DNA of 64,000 nt from Sphagnum magellanicum (GCA_021904315.1 CM038907.1:31441223-31505222), one strand, 5' to 3'; shown: positions 1-11,130, numbered from the stretch's first letter. The notes: a model not told the origin generated them from the letters alone. Numbers and translations are program-made.

Positions 1-716
1 TACAAATGTATATGTGCATGTGTATACATAAAAGGAAGCTATCAACAAATAGTCACATAATAAAAGCTGAAAATATATTATAAAGGTTTTTCACTCGTGG
101 AACTGTCAAAAGTTGGGTTGCATCAATTTCCCTGCTCTGGTCAGCATTCCACCATGACAGTCTGGATTCAGAGAGCACACTGCGATGAAGGAGAGTATAC
201 AGCATGCATGTGTTGTGTATACTCTCCTATATTATGATCACACATAAATCCAAGTTCCTGTATCACCCAGTTTGGACCAGGTTTGGACCATGCTGGATCA
301 CTACAGCCATCTCAACTGCTCCTCAGATTTCCTGAACTTCAAGACTGGCGGACACTGAGATGGGTGCATTTGCTGAAACCTTCTGCTTGTTCAGCTAAAT
401 CCAGCAATGTTTGCCAATGGTAAAATGATTGTAAAATGTTTCTGCAATTTTCAGCATTGTTACCATCTTTCAGATCTTGCCAATAGCTTGAGCATCTTGA
501 AGTATGCTGCTATGTGATATGTAGCCACATACAGTGCTTGAATTGAGTGTTGCGCAGGATGGCCAATTGCATGTAGTCAGACAAGGTTCAGGCTTATTTT
601 ACACCACCTTCTGCAATGTACCCTGCCAGTGAATTAGGTGCAAACTGCTGAAATTGCATCCTGAAACATTCTGAAACATTCACTTTTCCCAGAGTTGACT
701 TTTGCCAATGTTCTGC
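1..716. other. 3' flank of the minus-strand gene; no coding gene seen
   Basis: This stretch lies downstream of the stop codon of the minus-strand gene at 717 and should include its 3' UTR. I see no clear AATAAA on the minus strand; AATAAG occurs near 592-600. It holds the hairpin at 189-228 and a short duplication of the GTTTGGACCA type near 268-290. No protein-like open frame is visible. Confidence 0.5.
189..228. repeat. Perfect 13-bp inverted repeat (hairpin)
   Basis: The arms at 189-201 and 216-228 are perfect reverse complements (AGGAGAGTATACA) around a 14-nt loop. The hairpin lies about 500 bp beyond the stop codon of the minus-strand gene at 717-2372. It may be a small fold-back element or simply a palindrome; nothing in the sequence shows a function. 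Confidence 0.8.
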
Positions 717-2372
717 TTAAACAATGCTGTGTTCGAAACCTGAACAGCTCACAGAGGTGGTATTCTCTTCTCTGGGCCTTTGGGTCTCATCAAATGGCAC
801 ATCTTCTTGAACAAGGGGATGACAATCACCAGACTCAAGCCCATCACAACCACCTTCAGCAACTGTACTTGCCAAATAGTCACTTGAGAGTGCCCCAGTG
901 GTCACAAGCATAGATTCCTCTGTGCCACTGTGATCAAAGCCCTTAAGAAATGGTCTCTCCATTCCATCTTGAAACTCTTGCAAATTGATGGACTGTTGAG
1001 CTTGACGATGGTTCATTGCACTGGCAGAGGCAATAGACCCAAGCTTGTCAGCTCCAAACTCAGCACCTGAGCTCAGCAATAAGCCAGTTTCAAATGCACA
1101 AACCACATCCTCCGGTAAACTGGCATCATTCGATGCTTTGGGCTTTGAATTAACCAATCTTGCTGCCTTGCGAGCTGCCTTTGCTTCTTTCTTTTGCTGT
1201 CGCTTCTCTGAGGAGGAAAACAATACATGAGTCAGGATTATAAATCCATTGAGAAGAAAGTACCAATTGCAACAGCTCCTAAAGAAGATTTTCCAAAAAT
1301 CTATTGAGAAGAGAGTGCAAATGGCAACAGATCCCAAAGTGATTGGTTCTTTGGAAAACCATCCACAACATTGCCTTGACGTGATCTTATTGACTTCCAC
1401 TGTAATCTTACCAGTTGAGGTCTACTTCTGTCAAGGTTCAGAAAAAATCTCATGTCTCAAAAAGCTGATGAGCAGATCCTTACTTTCTTTCCGTCTGGCT
1501 TCAGACTTGGCAAAAAACTCAAGCCACTCATCAGCCAGAACAAACTGGGGATCCTCGCTATTGTCTTCTTCTTCAACATACTCCTCCACCCCTTCCTCAG
1601 CTTCCTCCACACCATGAAAATCCACCTGCAAACTCCTGAAATCCACAGAAGCTTTTGAAATGCAATCAGTTCAAGATGCAAAAAGTTGAAAACATCAGAC
1701 TGATCTCAGGAAGAGAAAAGAAGGGAGAAAACAGAAACAACCCATGTCTTTGCCAGCATAAAATTAATGGAAAGCTTCCTCTTGTTCACTCCAAAGGGAG
1801 CTACAGTGGATTCTTTTGAACTCAGTGGGTACGAAGAATCCTTACTGATCATAAAAGTGTTGAAGCTCAGGTTCCTCTTCCGCAGCACTGAACTTCACAG
1901 ATTGCAGCGGGATTGAGCCATCCACTGGCTGAGAGAAAGAGGTAGTACGAGAGTAATAAGGAGGAGGCAAAATAGATGTGAGAGCAGGTGGTGAAAAGAA
2001 GGCGTTATTCCATGCACCACAATGACGACATAGGAAAGGCTCTTGCCGCAGAGGAGGAGGAGGAGGAGGTCCACAAGGGAATTGTGGACATTGTGTGGGC
2101 AAGGACTTCTTCCCCAAAAAGAAGGGAAGAAGGAATGCAGGAAGATGTGGGGTTTGTACGCCATGGGGAAAGTTGAAAAGAGGAGGCAAAGAAGGGGGAG
2201 GAGGCGGCGGCAGGATGCAAGAGGGATAAGGAAGAGAATGGAAAGAAGGAGACTGATGGGAATGAAATGGAAAACCATGATGAGCAGAAGAAGCAACAGC
2301 AGCAGAGTGGGGTTTCTGATGGTGAGGATTGTTGCAACCAACAGCTGGAAGCTCACTACTCACCTCTGCCAT
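717..2372 (-). CDS. Uncharacterised proline-rich plant protein (3 exons, 389 aa)
   Basis: Three exons on the minus strand join in phase: 2372-1846, 1635-1484 and 1207-717. Both introns start with GTAAGG and end in CAG. The start is the first ATG of the frame (2372); the open frame extends only five codons further, without another ATG. The protein has a Pro/His-rich N-terminal half with a polyproline run. A CRHCGAWNNAFFSPP segment follows, whose Cys-x2-Cys pair could bind a metal. Next comes an acidic stretch leading to DPQFVLADEWLEFFAKSEAR, which runs directly into a Lys/Arg-rich helix (KKRQQKKEAKAARKAARL, formed only after splicing). The C-terminal half is low-complexity. The DEW-EFFAKSEARR plus basic-helix block looks like a conserved plant family, but I cannot name it or give a function. 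The basic helix could be a nuclear localisation signal (inference). An alternative GTGAGT donor right after the start codon could give a different 5' model. Confidence 0.8.
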
Positions 2373-2580
2373 GACCAAAACCGGCAAGAGGAAGAAGAGA
2401 GACTGGCTCTTCAGCTACTTAGGGTTTACTCTTATATCATCAAGGGGCGAGAGGCTCTTCTAGCCTGCTGCTGCTGCACAAAACCGAGCAGCAACCAGAG
2501 GGAAACAAACCGCCCTAAATTGCCTCCCTCAGTCTGCAAAACCTGCAACAAACACTAAGACGACGACGACGACGACGACA
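2373..2580 (-). promoter_or_regulatory. Probable 5' UTR/promoter of the minus-strand gene
   Basis: This stretch lies immediately upstream of the minus-strand start codon and contains a trinucleotide microsatellite, (GAC)n, at about 2557-2580. It is less AT-rich than the DNA beyond 2820, as expected for a transcribed leader. No TATA box can be assigned with confidence. Confidence 0.4.
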
Positions 2581-2819
2581 GTAAGTGATCTTCGAGAATT
2601 TCTTCTTCTCCATCATAGAAGACAGAATTTTACCACTAAATTCTGAAACTCAAATTCCAAATTCTCACACCACAAGACACCAAAAGATTCACAACCCATC
2701 TGCACATCCGATCGCTGCAACAAGCGCGATGCGAATTCGTCTCCTTCACGGCTTCTCCCGTGCGCTCGAAACAAAGCAGGCGAAGGATCTACTAAACACT
2801 AAATCCTCAGCTCACTAAA

Positions 2820-3090
2820 TTAGGGTTAAGGTTTAGGGTCCCAATTAGGGTTAGGGTTTAATATGAAACAATTCACATTCAAATCTCCTTCTTTTTCTTA
2901 ATTAAGTTAATCTAAATTAAGTTAATTTAAATTTAATTTAATTAAATTAACCTTTTCCATTTGTTGGTTCTTGGCTGTATTTTAGGGGAGAGACTAATGA
3001 CAAAGACAACTCATCTCATTAATTAGGGTTAGGGTTTAGGATTTGTAAAAGAACCCTTTCACACTTAAACCCTAAACCCTAAACCCTGTA
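2820..3090. repeat. Interstitial telomere-like motifs (TTTAGGG / CCCTAAA)
   Basis: Several TTAGGG/TTTAGGG units occur on the plus strand at about 2820-2862 and 3024-3040. Three CCCTAAA-type units follow in the opposite sense at about 3066-3088. TTTAGGG is the plant telomere unit; short runs of it also act as telo-box promoter motifs. The opposed orientation within 270 bp is visible directly. Whether this is repair-inserted telomeric DNA or a promoter cluster is open. Confidence 0.7.
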
Positions 3091-3289
3091 CCTTTGGATT
3101 TGTTGGTTCTAGCACTGTAATGGGAGAGACTAATTAAGGAAAATTAGTTTCACTAATTTAGAGTTAGGGTTCAAGGTTTTGTAAGAATCAATTTCACACA
3201 CAATCCTGGTCACATTCCAACCAAAAAAAAACAAAATTAACAAACAAATATAGATTTCATATTTTGCTTGTTTTAAACTTTGTTATGGT

Positions 3290-3356
3290 AGAATTACATA
3301 TCACAATATTATAGTAGAAGATGGAAAAATATATAATTTTAAAAATTTTAAAAAGG

Positions 3357-3403
<47 letters not shown>

Positions 3404-3447
3404 TTTATTTATTTATTTTGTCAATGTGGAAACTGACCCTAGGCTAT
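3290..3447 (+). repeat. Dispersed repeat, copy 1 (partner at 8094-8232)
   Basis: This segment and 8094-8232 share a block around TATTATAGTAGA-GATGGAAAAA, then an AT-rich middle, then the nearly identical GTCAATGTGGAAACTGACC and its flank. The order and spacing are conserved, so the two are copies of one unnamed element. Copy 1 has gained the (AT)n run at 3361-3395. Confidence 0.7.
3361..3395. repeat. (AT)n microsatellite
   Basis: Uninterrupted AT dinucleotide run of about 35 bp in AT-rich intergenic DNA. Confidence 0.95.
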
Positions 3448-3731
3448 TGTAGTTTGCTTCAATTTTTTTGAAAAAAGAAAAAAAGAAAAGAAAAAAAAAG
3501 CTATAGAGCCCTCTCTAGTTCCAGCCCCATATCTTTCTCATTTTCACTCCATTTTGAGTGATTTAAAACCGAATGAGGGGTGCGCCAACTAGGGCTTTAC
3601 AAACCTTTTTTTGTTTTTTGTTTTTTTTTCCTCAAATTTGTGAAGTAGGTGGGTTGCTAAATTGTGCACAAGAGGATTTAGCCAAATTTGGCTACTTTTT
3701 TTTGGAGTCTATTCTCTAAATATGGTGAATC

Positions 3732-3734
<3 letters not shown>

Positions 3735-3763
<29 letters not shown>
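3735..3763. repeat. (AC)n microsatellite
   Basis: Uninterrupted AC run of about 29 bp. Confidence 0.95.
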
Positions 3764-3767
<4 letters not shown>

Positions 3768-3881
3768 AATAATAATATTAATTAATTTTGTAATAATTTG
3801 GAGTGTCATAATAAATAATTGTGTGCAATTTGTTCAATTCATCCATAAGACTTTCACTAAGCAAGTGCACTACAAAATTAT

Positions 3882-3911
3882 CCATCATCATCATCATCAT
3901 CATCATCATCT
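3882..3911. repeat. (ATC)n microsatellite
   Basis: About ten CAT/ATC trinucleotide units in a row. Confidence 0.95.
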
Positions 3912-4224
3912 ATGTCATCAATTTCATAACTTGAACAAATATACAATAATAAGCATACAATCCAAAAAAAAATTAAAATTAAAATTAAAAATGGTTGTGG
4001 ACAAACTTAAAAAAAATTTAAAGACTTTTTAGAATATGCAAGTTTCCATGTTGGGTATTTCAAAAATGAAAAAGTTTTGCTCCTTGAGAGAGGCATTCCA
4101 TTTTCATAAAGCTTGATATTGTTTTTTGAAGATACCTAATTTATGGGTAACCCACCAAGGTAAAAAACACTACTAAACAAGAGCAAGGAATTTTCATAGT
4201 GAAGTGAACATTAAAATTTTAAAC

Positions 4225-4225
4225 A

Positions 4226-4261
<36 letters not shown>
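4225..4261. repeat. (AAT)n microsatellite
   Basis: About twelve AAT units in a row. Confidence 0.95.
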
Positions 4262-4631
4262 CCATTAAATAATTATGTGTGAAGGGGGTTTTTTTTTAAT
4301 GTTAATTTACAATTAATTTTCAACATAATTAATTGCAGTTGGGGAAGGTTAGTTTTTTTTTTTTTTAATCCCCTCAATGTTTCTTTCAAAATCTTTGAGC
4401 ATTTTGGGTTTTTCTGGAAGAGAAGCAAAAAGTGCTTATCTATCACAAGGATTACTAATCTCTTTTGCAATTTTTGCTTATATCAATTTCTCTGCATCAG
4501 TTTGTTTTTGCAGTTTTCTCTTTGGATTTGCAGAGTTTTTTTCAACATAGAATCATAATGTTTGTTTGTGTATGGGAAGTGTGGTAACAAAATTTTATGC
4601 CAGATTTTGTTTTGTCAATTCTATCTTATAA

Positions 4632-5040
4632 GATCAGGATTGTTTGAACATCCAATGAATGCATTGTTGTTTCTGGAGCAAATTGTGGAAAACCCATTTT
4701 GAGTAATGATCAGAGATATTGAGGTGAGAAACTCTATTGCAAAAAAAACATTTTTGGTTCTTTCAATTTCCAGTCAAATCTGGATGAAGCTTTATAATAC
4801 TAAGAAGATGCAAAGGAGAGGTGTGGTTTGAAGTGTTCTAACAAATGTAAATTGTTGTGTCAATTCATGATCAGATTGTTTGGACTACAGATGCATTGTT
4901 TCTGGAGCAGATTAGAACCAATTTTGATGTGGTCAAGATTGAGAAGCTCCCCATTGCAGAAACACTTTTGGTTCTTTGATTCTATCAAAATTCGGAAGAA
5001 GCTTATGAACATGAGAAAACACAAGGAGGGGTTAGTTTTA
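4632..5040 (+). repeat. Diverged tandem duplication upstream of RSP11
   Basis: Copy A (about 4632-4829) and copy B (about 4869-5040) align along their whole length. Both start with GATCAG-ATTGTTTG, pass through GTTTCTGGAGCA and TTTTTGGTTCTTT, and end in a GAGG-GTTAGTTT/GAGGTGTGGTTT block. Small indels separate them. The duplication lies 300-700 bp before the RSP11 start codon, so it may be part of the promoter or 5' leader (inference). Confidence 0.75.
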
Positions 5041-5339
5041 TCTGTCATTTATCTCCTTTCATATAATATATGTTTCATCTCAGTTGCAGTGCACATGAAC
5101 AAATTTCTCACTAATTCGGGAATTCGTAGTTTCCATTTGGCAAGAAATATTTCTGGCATGGAGTTTGCATGCACTCTTGAAATATACTTTGCATCTCTTG
5201 AAATTACAAGGAGCACCATGCCAATTGCAGGTGTACGTACACAGATTTGTTGTTGCAGATATAGTTGAGAAACTTTGGCTCAAGCAACAGTGATGAGTTG
5301 TGGATAGAAGGAAACTGAGAAGGAGGAATTAGGGCAAGA

Positions 5340-5990
5340 ATGTCAAAGTCTTTGTTAGATCAGGAACCTATATACTGTGTGGAGCAGATCAAGATTCCTA
5401 ATGGCTTACCAGTTTTGCTCAAAACATTTGCCAAGGAAGTGATCCGAGCGCAGCCTACAAATCTGGAGGATTTTGCCCTCAAATACTTTCAGAGACTTGC
5501 CACAATGATCAAGCTGGACACCACAGCTCCACCACCAAGCATGGATCAGCTCATAGAACTATTTGGTGCCACAAAAGATCTTGAATACATCAACCAGAAG
5601 CCCCTTGCAGAGATGGCAGCGCATGCTGGCATCAATGCTGTAGCTGTTGAGAATGTATTCAAGCTTGCAAACTTTCCTTCAGATCTGGTAGATCCCAAGG
5701 AGTTCATTGTGCTGCTTCTCACAACTACCTGCAAGAGCTTCATAGCTGTGATGAGAGGTATGTTCAAGCTATTTGGTGCTAAGACTGGGGAGAAGCTCCC
5801 AGTTCCCTTATTCTTTGTGCTGGTAAACCATCTTGCCAAGAGGGACAAGGAAATCAAGAAAGAAACCATTGCTAGATTGGAATTGGATGTCAAGACTCTC
5901 AAGAAATTGAAGGAGGTGAGCATTGATGATATCAAGACCAATCCAATCATGCTTGATTATTTCAAACCTGACAAGACGCTGCTTCTGTAG
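5340..5990 (+). CDS. RSP11: Radial spoke protein 11 / ropporin-like (RIIa domain), 216 aa
   Basis: An uninterrupted 216-residue frame encodes an RIIa dimerisation/docking domain at about residues 12-50. Its signature is QIKIPNGLPVLLKTFAKEVI followed by RAQPTNLEDFALKYFQRL, the ropporin/ROPN1L/RSP11 variant of the PKA regulatory-subunit domain. The rest is helical with no membrane segment, and the length is close to that of animal ROPN1L. In this family the domain forms a four-helix bundle that docks the amphipathic helix of RSP3 in the axonemal radial spoke and helps regulate flagellar beating. Land plants keep axonemes only in motile sperm, so expression is expected in developing antheridia (inference). 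The gene appears intronless within the CDS; 5' UTR introns cannot be excluded. An intronless coding region could also reflect a retrocopy, but the frame is fully intact. Confidence 0.88.
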   Translation: MSKSLLDQEPIYCVEQIKIPNGLPVLLKTFAKEVIRAQPTNLEDFALKYFQRLATMIKLDTTAPPPSMDQLIELFGATKDLEYINQKPLAEMAAHAGINAVAVENVFKLANFPSDLVDPKEFIVLLLTTTCKSFIAVMRGMFKLFGAKTGEKLPVPLFFVLVNHLAKRDKEIKKETIARLELDVKTLKKLKEVSIDDIKTNPIMLDYFKPDKTLLL

Positions 5991-8900
5991 CATTGTTGGT
6001 ATGTATATCAACCATAATCCTTGTTCCACACTTTACTGCAGCAAGATTTTTTGCACCATGTTGGCTTTGTTTATGTCCAGTCTACATATTGATCACCTTG
6101 CATTCTCTCAAAATCAATACCAAAAGTCACATTATCCTACAACCCAACCTGAGTGAACTAAAGAGATCAAAATTTGCAACATTCCTACAAGACAATTGAC
6201 GGCTTGGTGTTGCAAAAGCTGGGTTATATCTAGCAGAGAATTATGCCAATTGTGCCCTGAATTAGTTCAGTTCTATTATAATGAAAGCACCAGGGTTTAT
6301 TTCATGTTTTCTTTTAGGTTTTCTATTGCATTTGTATGTGGCATACATAAGAAAAGCTTAATAGTTTGCAACAATGAGCTCGAGATTAAATCATTTTCTT
6401 CCAAACATGACAAATGTTCTCATTACTTACAGATGTTTTGTTTGTCATAGGTTTACAACATCCCAAAGCATCTGAAGTTCCAGTTCTTTGAATTCTCTAA
6501 TTAAGTTGATGTGTTGATGTCGGACTTGAAGGCAGAATCTGGGAAACTGTTGTTGAGATCCAGATAGGAGTTTCAATGAAAAAAAACTTGCCAACAGCAG
6601 TCCAGTCTACATCTGATCTGTGGATAATTGTCGTCCCCAGAAAAATCATTGGAATTAGGGTGAGTGCACAATTAGGTATAGAGAAGCTCCCTTCTGTCAC
6701 TTCTCCACACCAAATTTTTTGATGGGTTTTGCAGCACAGTATTTAATGATTGAAACTAATCCAGTATTCTCAATGAAGATTCACATATAAACATGTTTGT
6801 AATTGAAACAACATCAGCTTTTGTTATGACTTCGTGTGTCCATCATCTACATATGAACCTCCAAACACAAATAAAGCATTTGGAACTCAATCATGGAAAT
6901 GAATCTTCTTTACTCTGTTTGCTGCCAAAAGAAGCAGAACCCCCTATATGCATGACCCTGATCCTTGTCCTCCTTGTGACCACATACACATTAAAAGCAT
7001 GTGCAAAATACTCTTGCAGAAATGGTGTAGATACTAACACCAACCATCTCAATTTTATCATTTCTTAGCCATTTCAGATTCCATGTCTCTAATTGTAAAT
7101 ATTAGTAATATACAAAAAGCTCAAACATCAAATGAAATTAATGACTTAACAGCAATCAAAATTGCTGTGACACAATAGCATTTTAGCAAAAGGAATGACA
7201 TGGTGACTGCATGGTTACAAAAGACTCTCCTTCACATCTCACATCTGAAACAGCTGCTCAGCAGCACATGCAACAAACTCTCAACAGAACCCGAGTCAAT
7301 ATTCCACAACCCAAAAACAAAAAACAAAAGAAAAACAAGAGATTCAATCCACATATCAGATTGCTAACCACATGGGGTCCATCCAGGATCCAAAGTTTAA
7401 AGACTCATAAAAGCCTTGGAAGTTGGAGCCCATGAGAGGGAGGGCCTTCTTCAATGATGACCGACAATAGCCATGCAAAATTAAGATCCATTGGTCTTCA
7501 TATCCCTTTGCCAGCGAGAGCATGTGCTATGCTGTTGTGGATCCTTGCAGAATTCATGTGTGTGCAATGATTATGCACAGTTTCTTCAATCTTATTACAC
7601 TTACTATCATTCTTCTTGTTTGGACAAGAGTAGGCTCAGTTGATGATAACTCTAACTTAATATTCATGGCAAACTAGCTCTCCGCTACCTTATCAAGGAT
7701 TTTTTAAAATTGTGCAAAGTTCTGAGGGTATCTCTGATCAAAGGATTCACTAATATCCTTCACAATATTTTTTGATTTGGAAGAAATAATTTTTTTGAAA
7801 ATTTCAACAATTCTGAAAATAATATAATTAGTGTCGAATTGGCCAAGGTACACTAGGGTATTTTGTAGCTTGTCAAAGCTTTTGTACACAAAGGAAAACA
7901 AAGTGCACAAGTAAATGTGCTTAGAAACCTTATCTATAAATAGCGACCTTACCCTAAGGTCACCAATTTTGTCATTAAATAATTCCTCACAATAGTGAAA
8001 TGAAATTTTGTGGAAATATGAAGTTGACATGTTGAAAATCATCATACTTATTATCATAGGCTACATACACTTTTGAATAATTTCATTACTCATAATATGA
8101 CTATACTATTATAGTAGATGATGGAAAAAAATTAATTATTTCAAACGTTAAAAATGAATTCATTTTTTAAAAATAAAATAAAATAAAATAATTTGTTTTG
8201 TGTCAATGTGGAAACTGACCTTAGACTATGATATTATTACACATTGAACTCTTAGTTCGATCAAGAAAATTAAGACCCAAAAAAAAAATTCAGACCCAAC
8301 AAATCCAACAATATCATTGGCTTTAAAAAAATAAATCTTCAGACCTACACAACAACCCTATTCTGTTAAACATTGAAACTATTGATTCCGTTCTCTACCA
8401 TTTCCATTGATTCTTTAAAATTCTCACAAATCTATCAAACCCTATTACACATTTCACTCTTAGTTCACTCACTCAAAACAACTAATGAAAAAAAAATTCA
8501 GACTATAAAATCGAACAATTTCATTGGCCATAACATTTTATTTTTTGCACATTTACACACAAAAATATTTAATCCCCTCTGTATGTATATTAGTGTACTA
8601 ATAATTTTAATCCTTGTCTATATACAGCCAATTAAAAACTCAATGATGAGGAGGAGGTTGCGTATAGGTCTCGAAATGAGGTTGGAAGCTCATCTTTGTG
8701 TTTGGGAGGTTTGATGGGGAATAATAGGCCATTGTGAACAAACAAGAGAGGTTTGAAAAGTTTGCATGTAAACTAGAAGAAAGGGAAAGACAAAACAAGA
8801 TTATTTTTCAGGTTGGAGTTTAATATGTGTGATTTGTCGTCATTTAAAAAGGCTTAGTAAATAGGCTATGTACATAGGATGGGCTGCTTTTTTTCATCCG

Positions 8901-9840
8901 GCTCCTCACCCTCTATTAATCAACATAATATTATAGTGAACGTTTTTTGGTTGTTAACCTTTGGTTTTTTTTTTTTTTTTTTTCCCTTGGGCCTTTTCTT
9001 CCAATCTTGACCTCAATACTACCCTCCCACATAGTTACCCTACAAACCTAGCTATCCTAACTACCTTCACACCTAGTGATAGTCTTTTCCTTCCTAACAC
9101 CCCCAGATTTCACTATCCCATAGTGGCTCCCTTCATTTTTGCAAAAGTAACAATTCTAGAGCCTTTTAATGGTGTTTGAACATTCACACTTTCATACCTC
9201 CCTTCCTAACATCACCCACTAACATGTTTTGGACATCACGAACAATCAACCATAAACCCTCTTTGTTAATTTATTATTTTAAAATTTTCATCTTGGGTCA
9301 ATTTTCTTTCATCATAGTTATAGTTTCAAACTTTTCACGTCTGTGTGTTTTGTTGGGAGTTCCAATTGTCTCTCTCAAGCTCCTATTTCATGTTATGGGT
9401 TTTGTTCTTCGCTTGTCATCAATAGTTGCTCTTTGCAAACTCATGTTGTTGTGACTACAAATCGCGATTGTTAGGGTTTTACAAATTGTGTTTCTACAAA
9501 TTGTGTTCTCGACTCTATATTTTTTCTTAGTTGTTTTGCAAAATTTCAACAAACCAAATTACAAAGAACTCTAAATTTTGTGAAACTCCCATTTCAAGCT
9601 CCACCCTTGCTATTGCACCTCAAATTACAACTTTTTTAGATTTTTTTTTCACTCGCGTGGTTGTCATGAATCATCAAGATTTTGTGTTTCTAATGACCTT
9701 CATTATGTTGTTGATCAAGATGTTACAAGAGGTGTTTCTTGCAAGTTAATTTTTTTTCCAAATTGACTCCCTTGAAGACATAAAAGGTTCAATGCTCAAC
9801 TCTAGGTATATATGTTCAATTATTTTCTACATTGCAAGAA
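5991..9840. other. Intergenic AT-rich DNA; no gene recognised
   Basis: The first ~700 bases after the RSP11 stop are probably its 3' UTR and flank. The rest is AT-rich, with short chance frames only. It contains the second copy of a dispersed repeat (8094-8232) and a poly-T run at about 8966-8984, which could be the tail of a minus-strand retroposon. A minus-strand open frame at 7704-8057 (117 codons) matches no family I know and has AT-driven composition. Confidence 0.5.
8094..8232 (+). repeat. Dispersed repeat, copy 2 (partner at 3290-3447)
   Basis: Same element as 3290-3447, in the same orientation. It includes TATTATAGTAGATGATGG near 8106 and GTCAATGTGGAAACTGACC near 8201, the best-conserved blocks of the pair. 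Confidence 0.7.
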
Positions 9841-9849
9841 CTTTGGATG

Positions 9850-10790
9850 ATGAGTGTTATGAAAGCATTGCTTAAAGATCTTGGTCATTGGGTGAAGCCT
9901 CGTGGTACTACATGGTTTTCTAAATTTCTTTTGACAACATACAATGAAGATTGTTAGGTAGAAAGTTTTCAACTGACTAAATATTATTTGTTTAAAATTG
10001 TAGAACAACTATGACCAACATCCAAAACAAGATACCAAATACAATAAAACCATTCCTATGCATATTCAAGTTTATTGTGCGTTCTATAAATTAGTTCAAG
10101 GTGCAAACTTTCTAGTTCTTCTAGTGAGCTTTTTGCAATGGGAAAATTGATTATGTTTCTTACTCTACATGAATTCGTCAATGTGGTCAATTTTGTTTAC
10201 AAAGGTTTGACATTTTAGCCTCAAGGTCCTACCATGATCCTTGTTATGGAACAATTCAAAAAGTGGTGTGGTCTTCCTATCATGTAAAATGTTATCAATG
10301 GAATTCATATATCCATCATAAAACCTCAAGGTTGTTTTGCAAAGGATTATTATTATCACAAAACAAGGGGCTATAGCATCGTGGCACAAATCATCATTAA
10401 TCACAATAAAAAAATTATTAACAATTTTGTGGGGTTTCAACCACTCAAGGGTATTGTGCAAGTCTTCTTTGTATGAAAAAACTCAACACCATGGGTTGTT
10501 TGAACTTGGTAGAAGATCTTAGAATGGGTTTCCCCCCTTACCTACTAGGTGACAAAGGGTACCCATTGATTTCATGGATAATGACCCTTTAGAAAGAAAA
10601 GGGCCAACATTTTGTTTTAGAACTTCTCTACGATAGGAAACATAAATGGGGTTATTCAATTGTTGAAAATGGTTTTGGCATACTTAAGAAGACTTTCCGA
10701 GAATTGTCGACAAAATCTAATTTGAATGTGTCCTTCATACCAAATGTTTTCATTTGTTGTATTTTACACAACATGTTTTGGTCTTAAACA
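9850..10790 (+). mobile_element. PIF/Harbinger transposase remnant (DDE_Tnp_4), decayed
   Basis: Reading across frames and stops gives the order of blocks typical of plant PIF/Harbinger (HARB1-like) transposases. They are: WVKPRGTTWFSKFL near 9889; FKKWCGLP near 10250; INGIHISI-KP near 10290; DYYYHKTRGYSIVAQ near 10347; SRVLCKSSLYEKT in another frame near 10457; YLLGDKGYPLISWIM near 10540; ENGFGILKKTFRELS near 10663; and CCILHNMF near 10757. The first catalytic Asp (IDG in the family) is Asn here, while the second Asp (LLGDKGY) and the Glu (ENGFG) remain. Several stops and at least one frameshift make it non-functional. I could not assign terminal inverted repeats. Confidence 0.82.
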
Positions 10791-11130
10791 TAATCTTCCA
10801 TTCAACAATTAATGATAATTATTGAAAAATATGATGTGTAAATCAATTTGGAAACATACATGGCTAACAAGTTGAATGCAAATCTAGAAGAACATGAAGT
10901 CCATAAGATTAAAGGGCAAGAAAAATCTAGAGATGTGCTACATATAAAACTATGTGTTTTCTTTGAATAGTAGAGAAATGCATCATGAGTAGTAAAGAGA
11001 GTTTGATTTATAACCTTTCCCCATATCAATTTATTTGATTGTCAAAGTTTAATCAAATTTTCATGTTGTCTTATGTTGTTTTCAATTACTTATTACTAAA
11101 CAAATTCTCCAAGTTGTCAATTCATATCCT

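Noticed and set aside
1895-2356. 153-codon minus-strand Leu/Pro-rich frame
   Set aside because: It is a shifted reading of the first exon of the minus-strand gene; only the MAEVSSE frame splices in phase to the later exons.
2043-2558. 171-codon plus-strand Arg-rich frame
   Set aside because: It is antisense to the polyproline exon, and its arginine richness mirrors proline codons.
3882-4261. CRISPR-like regular repeats
   Set aside because: The repeats are simple trinucleotide microsatellites without spacers in a eukaryotic genome.
5546-5950. 134-codon minus-strand frame
   Set aside because: It is the antisense shadow of RSP11, which has clear family similarity on the plus strand.
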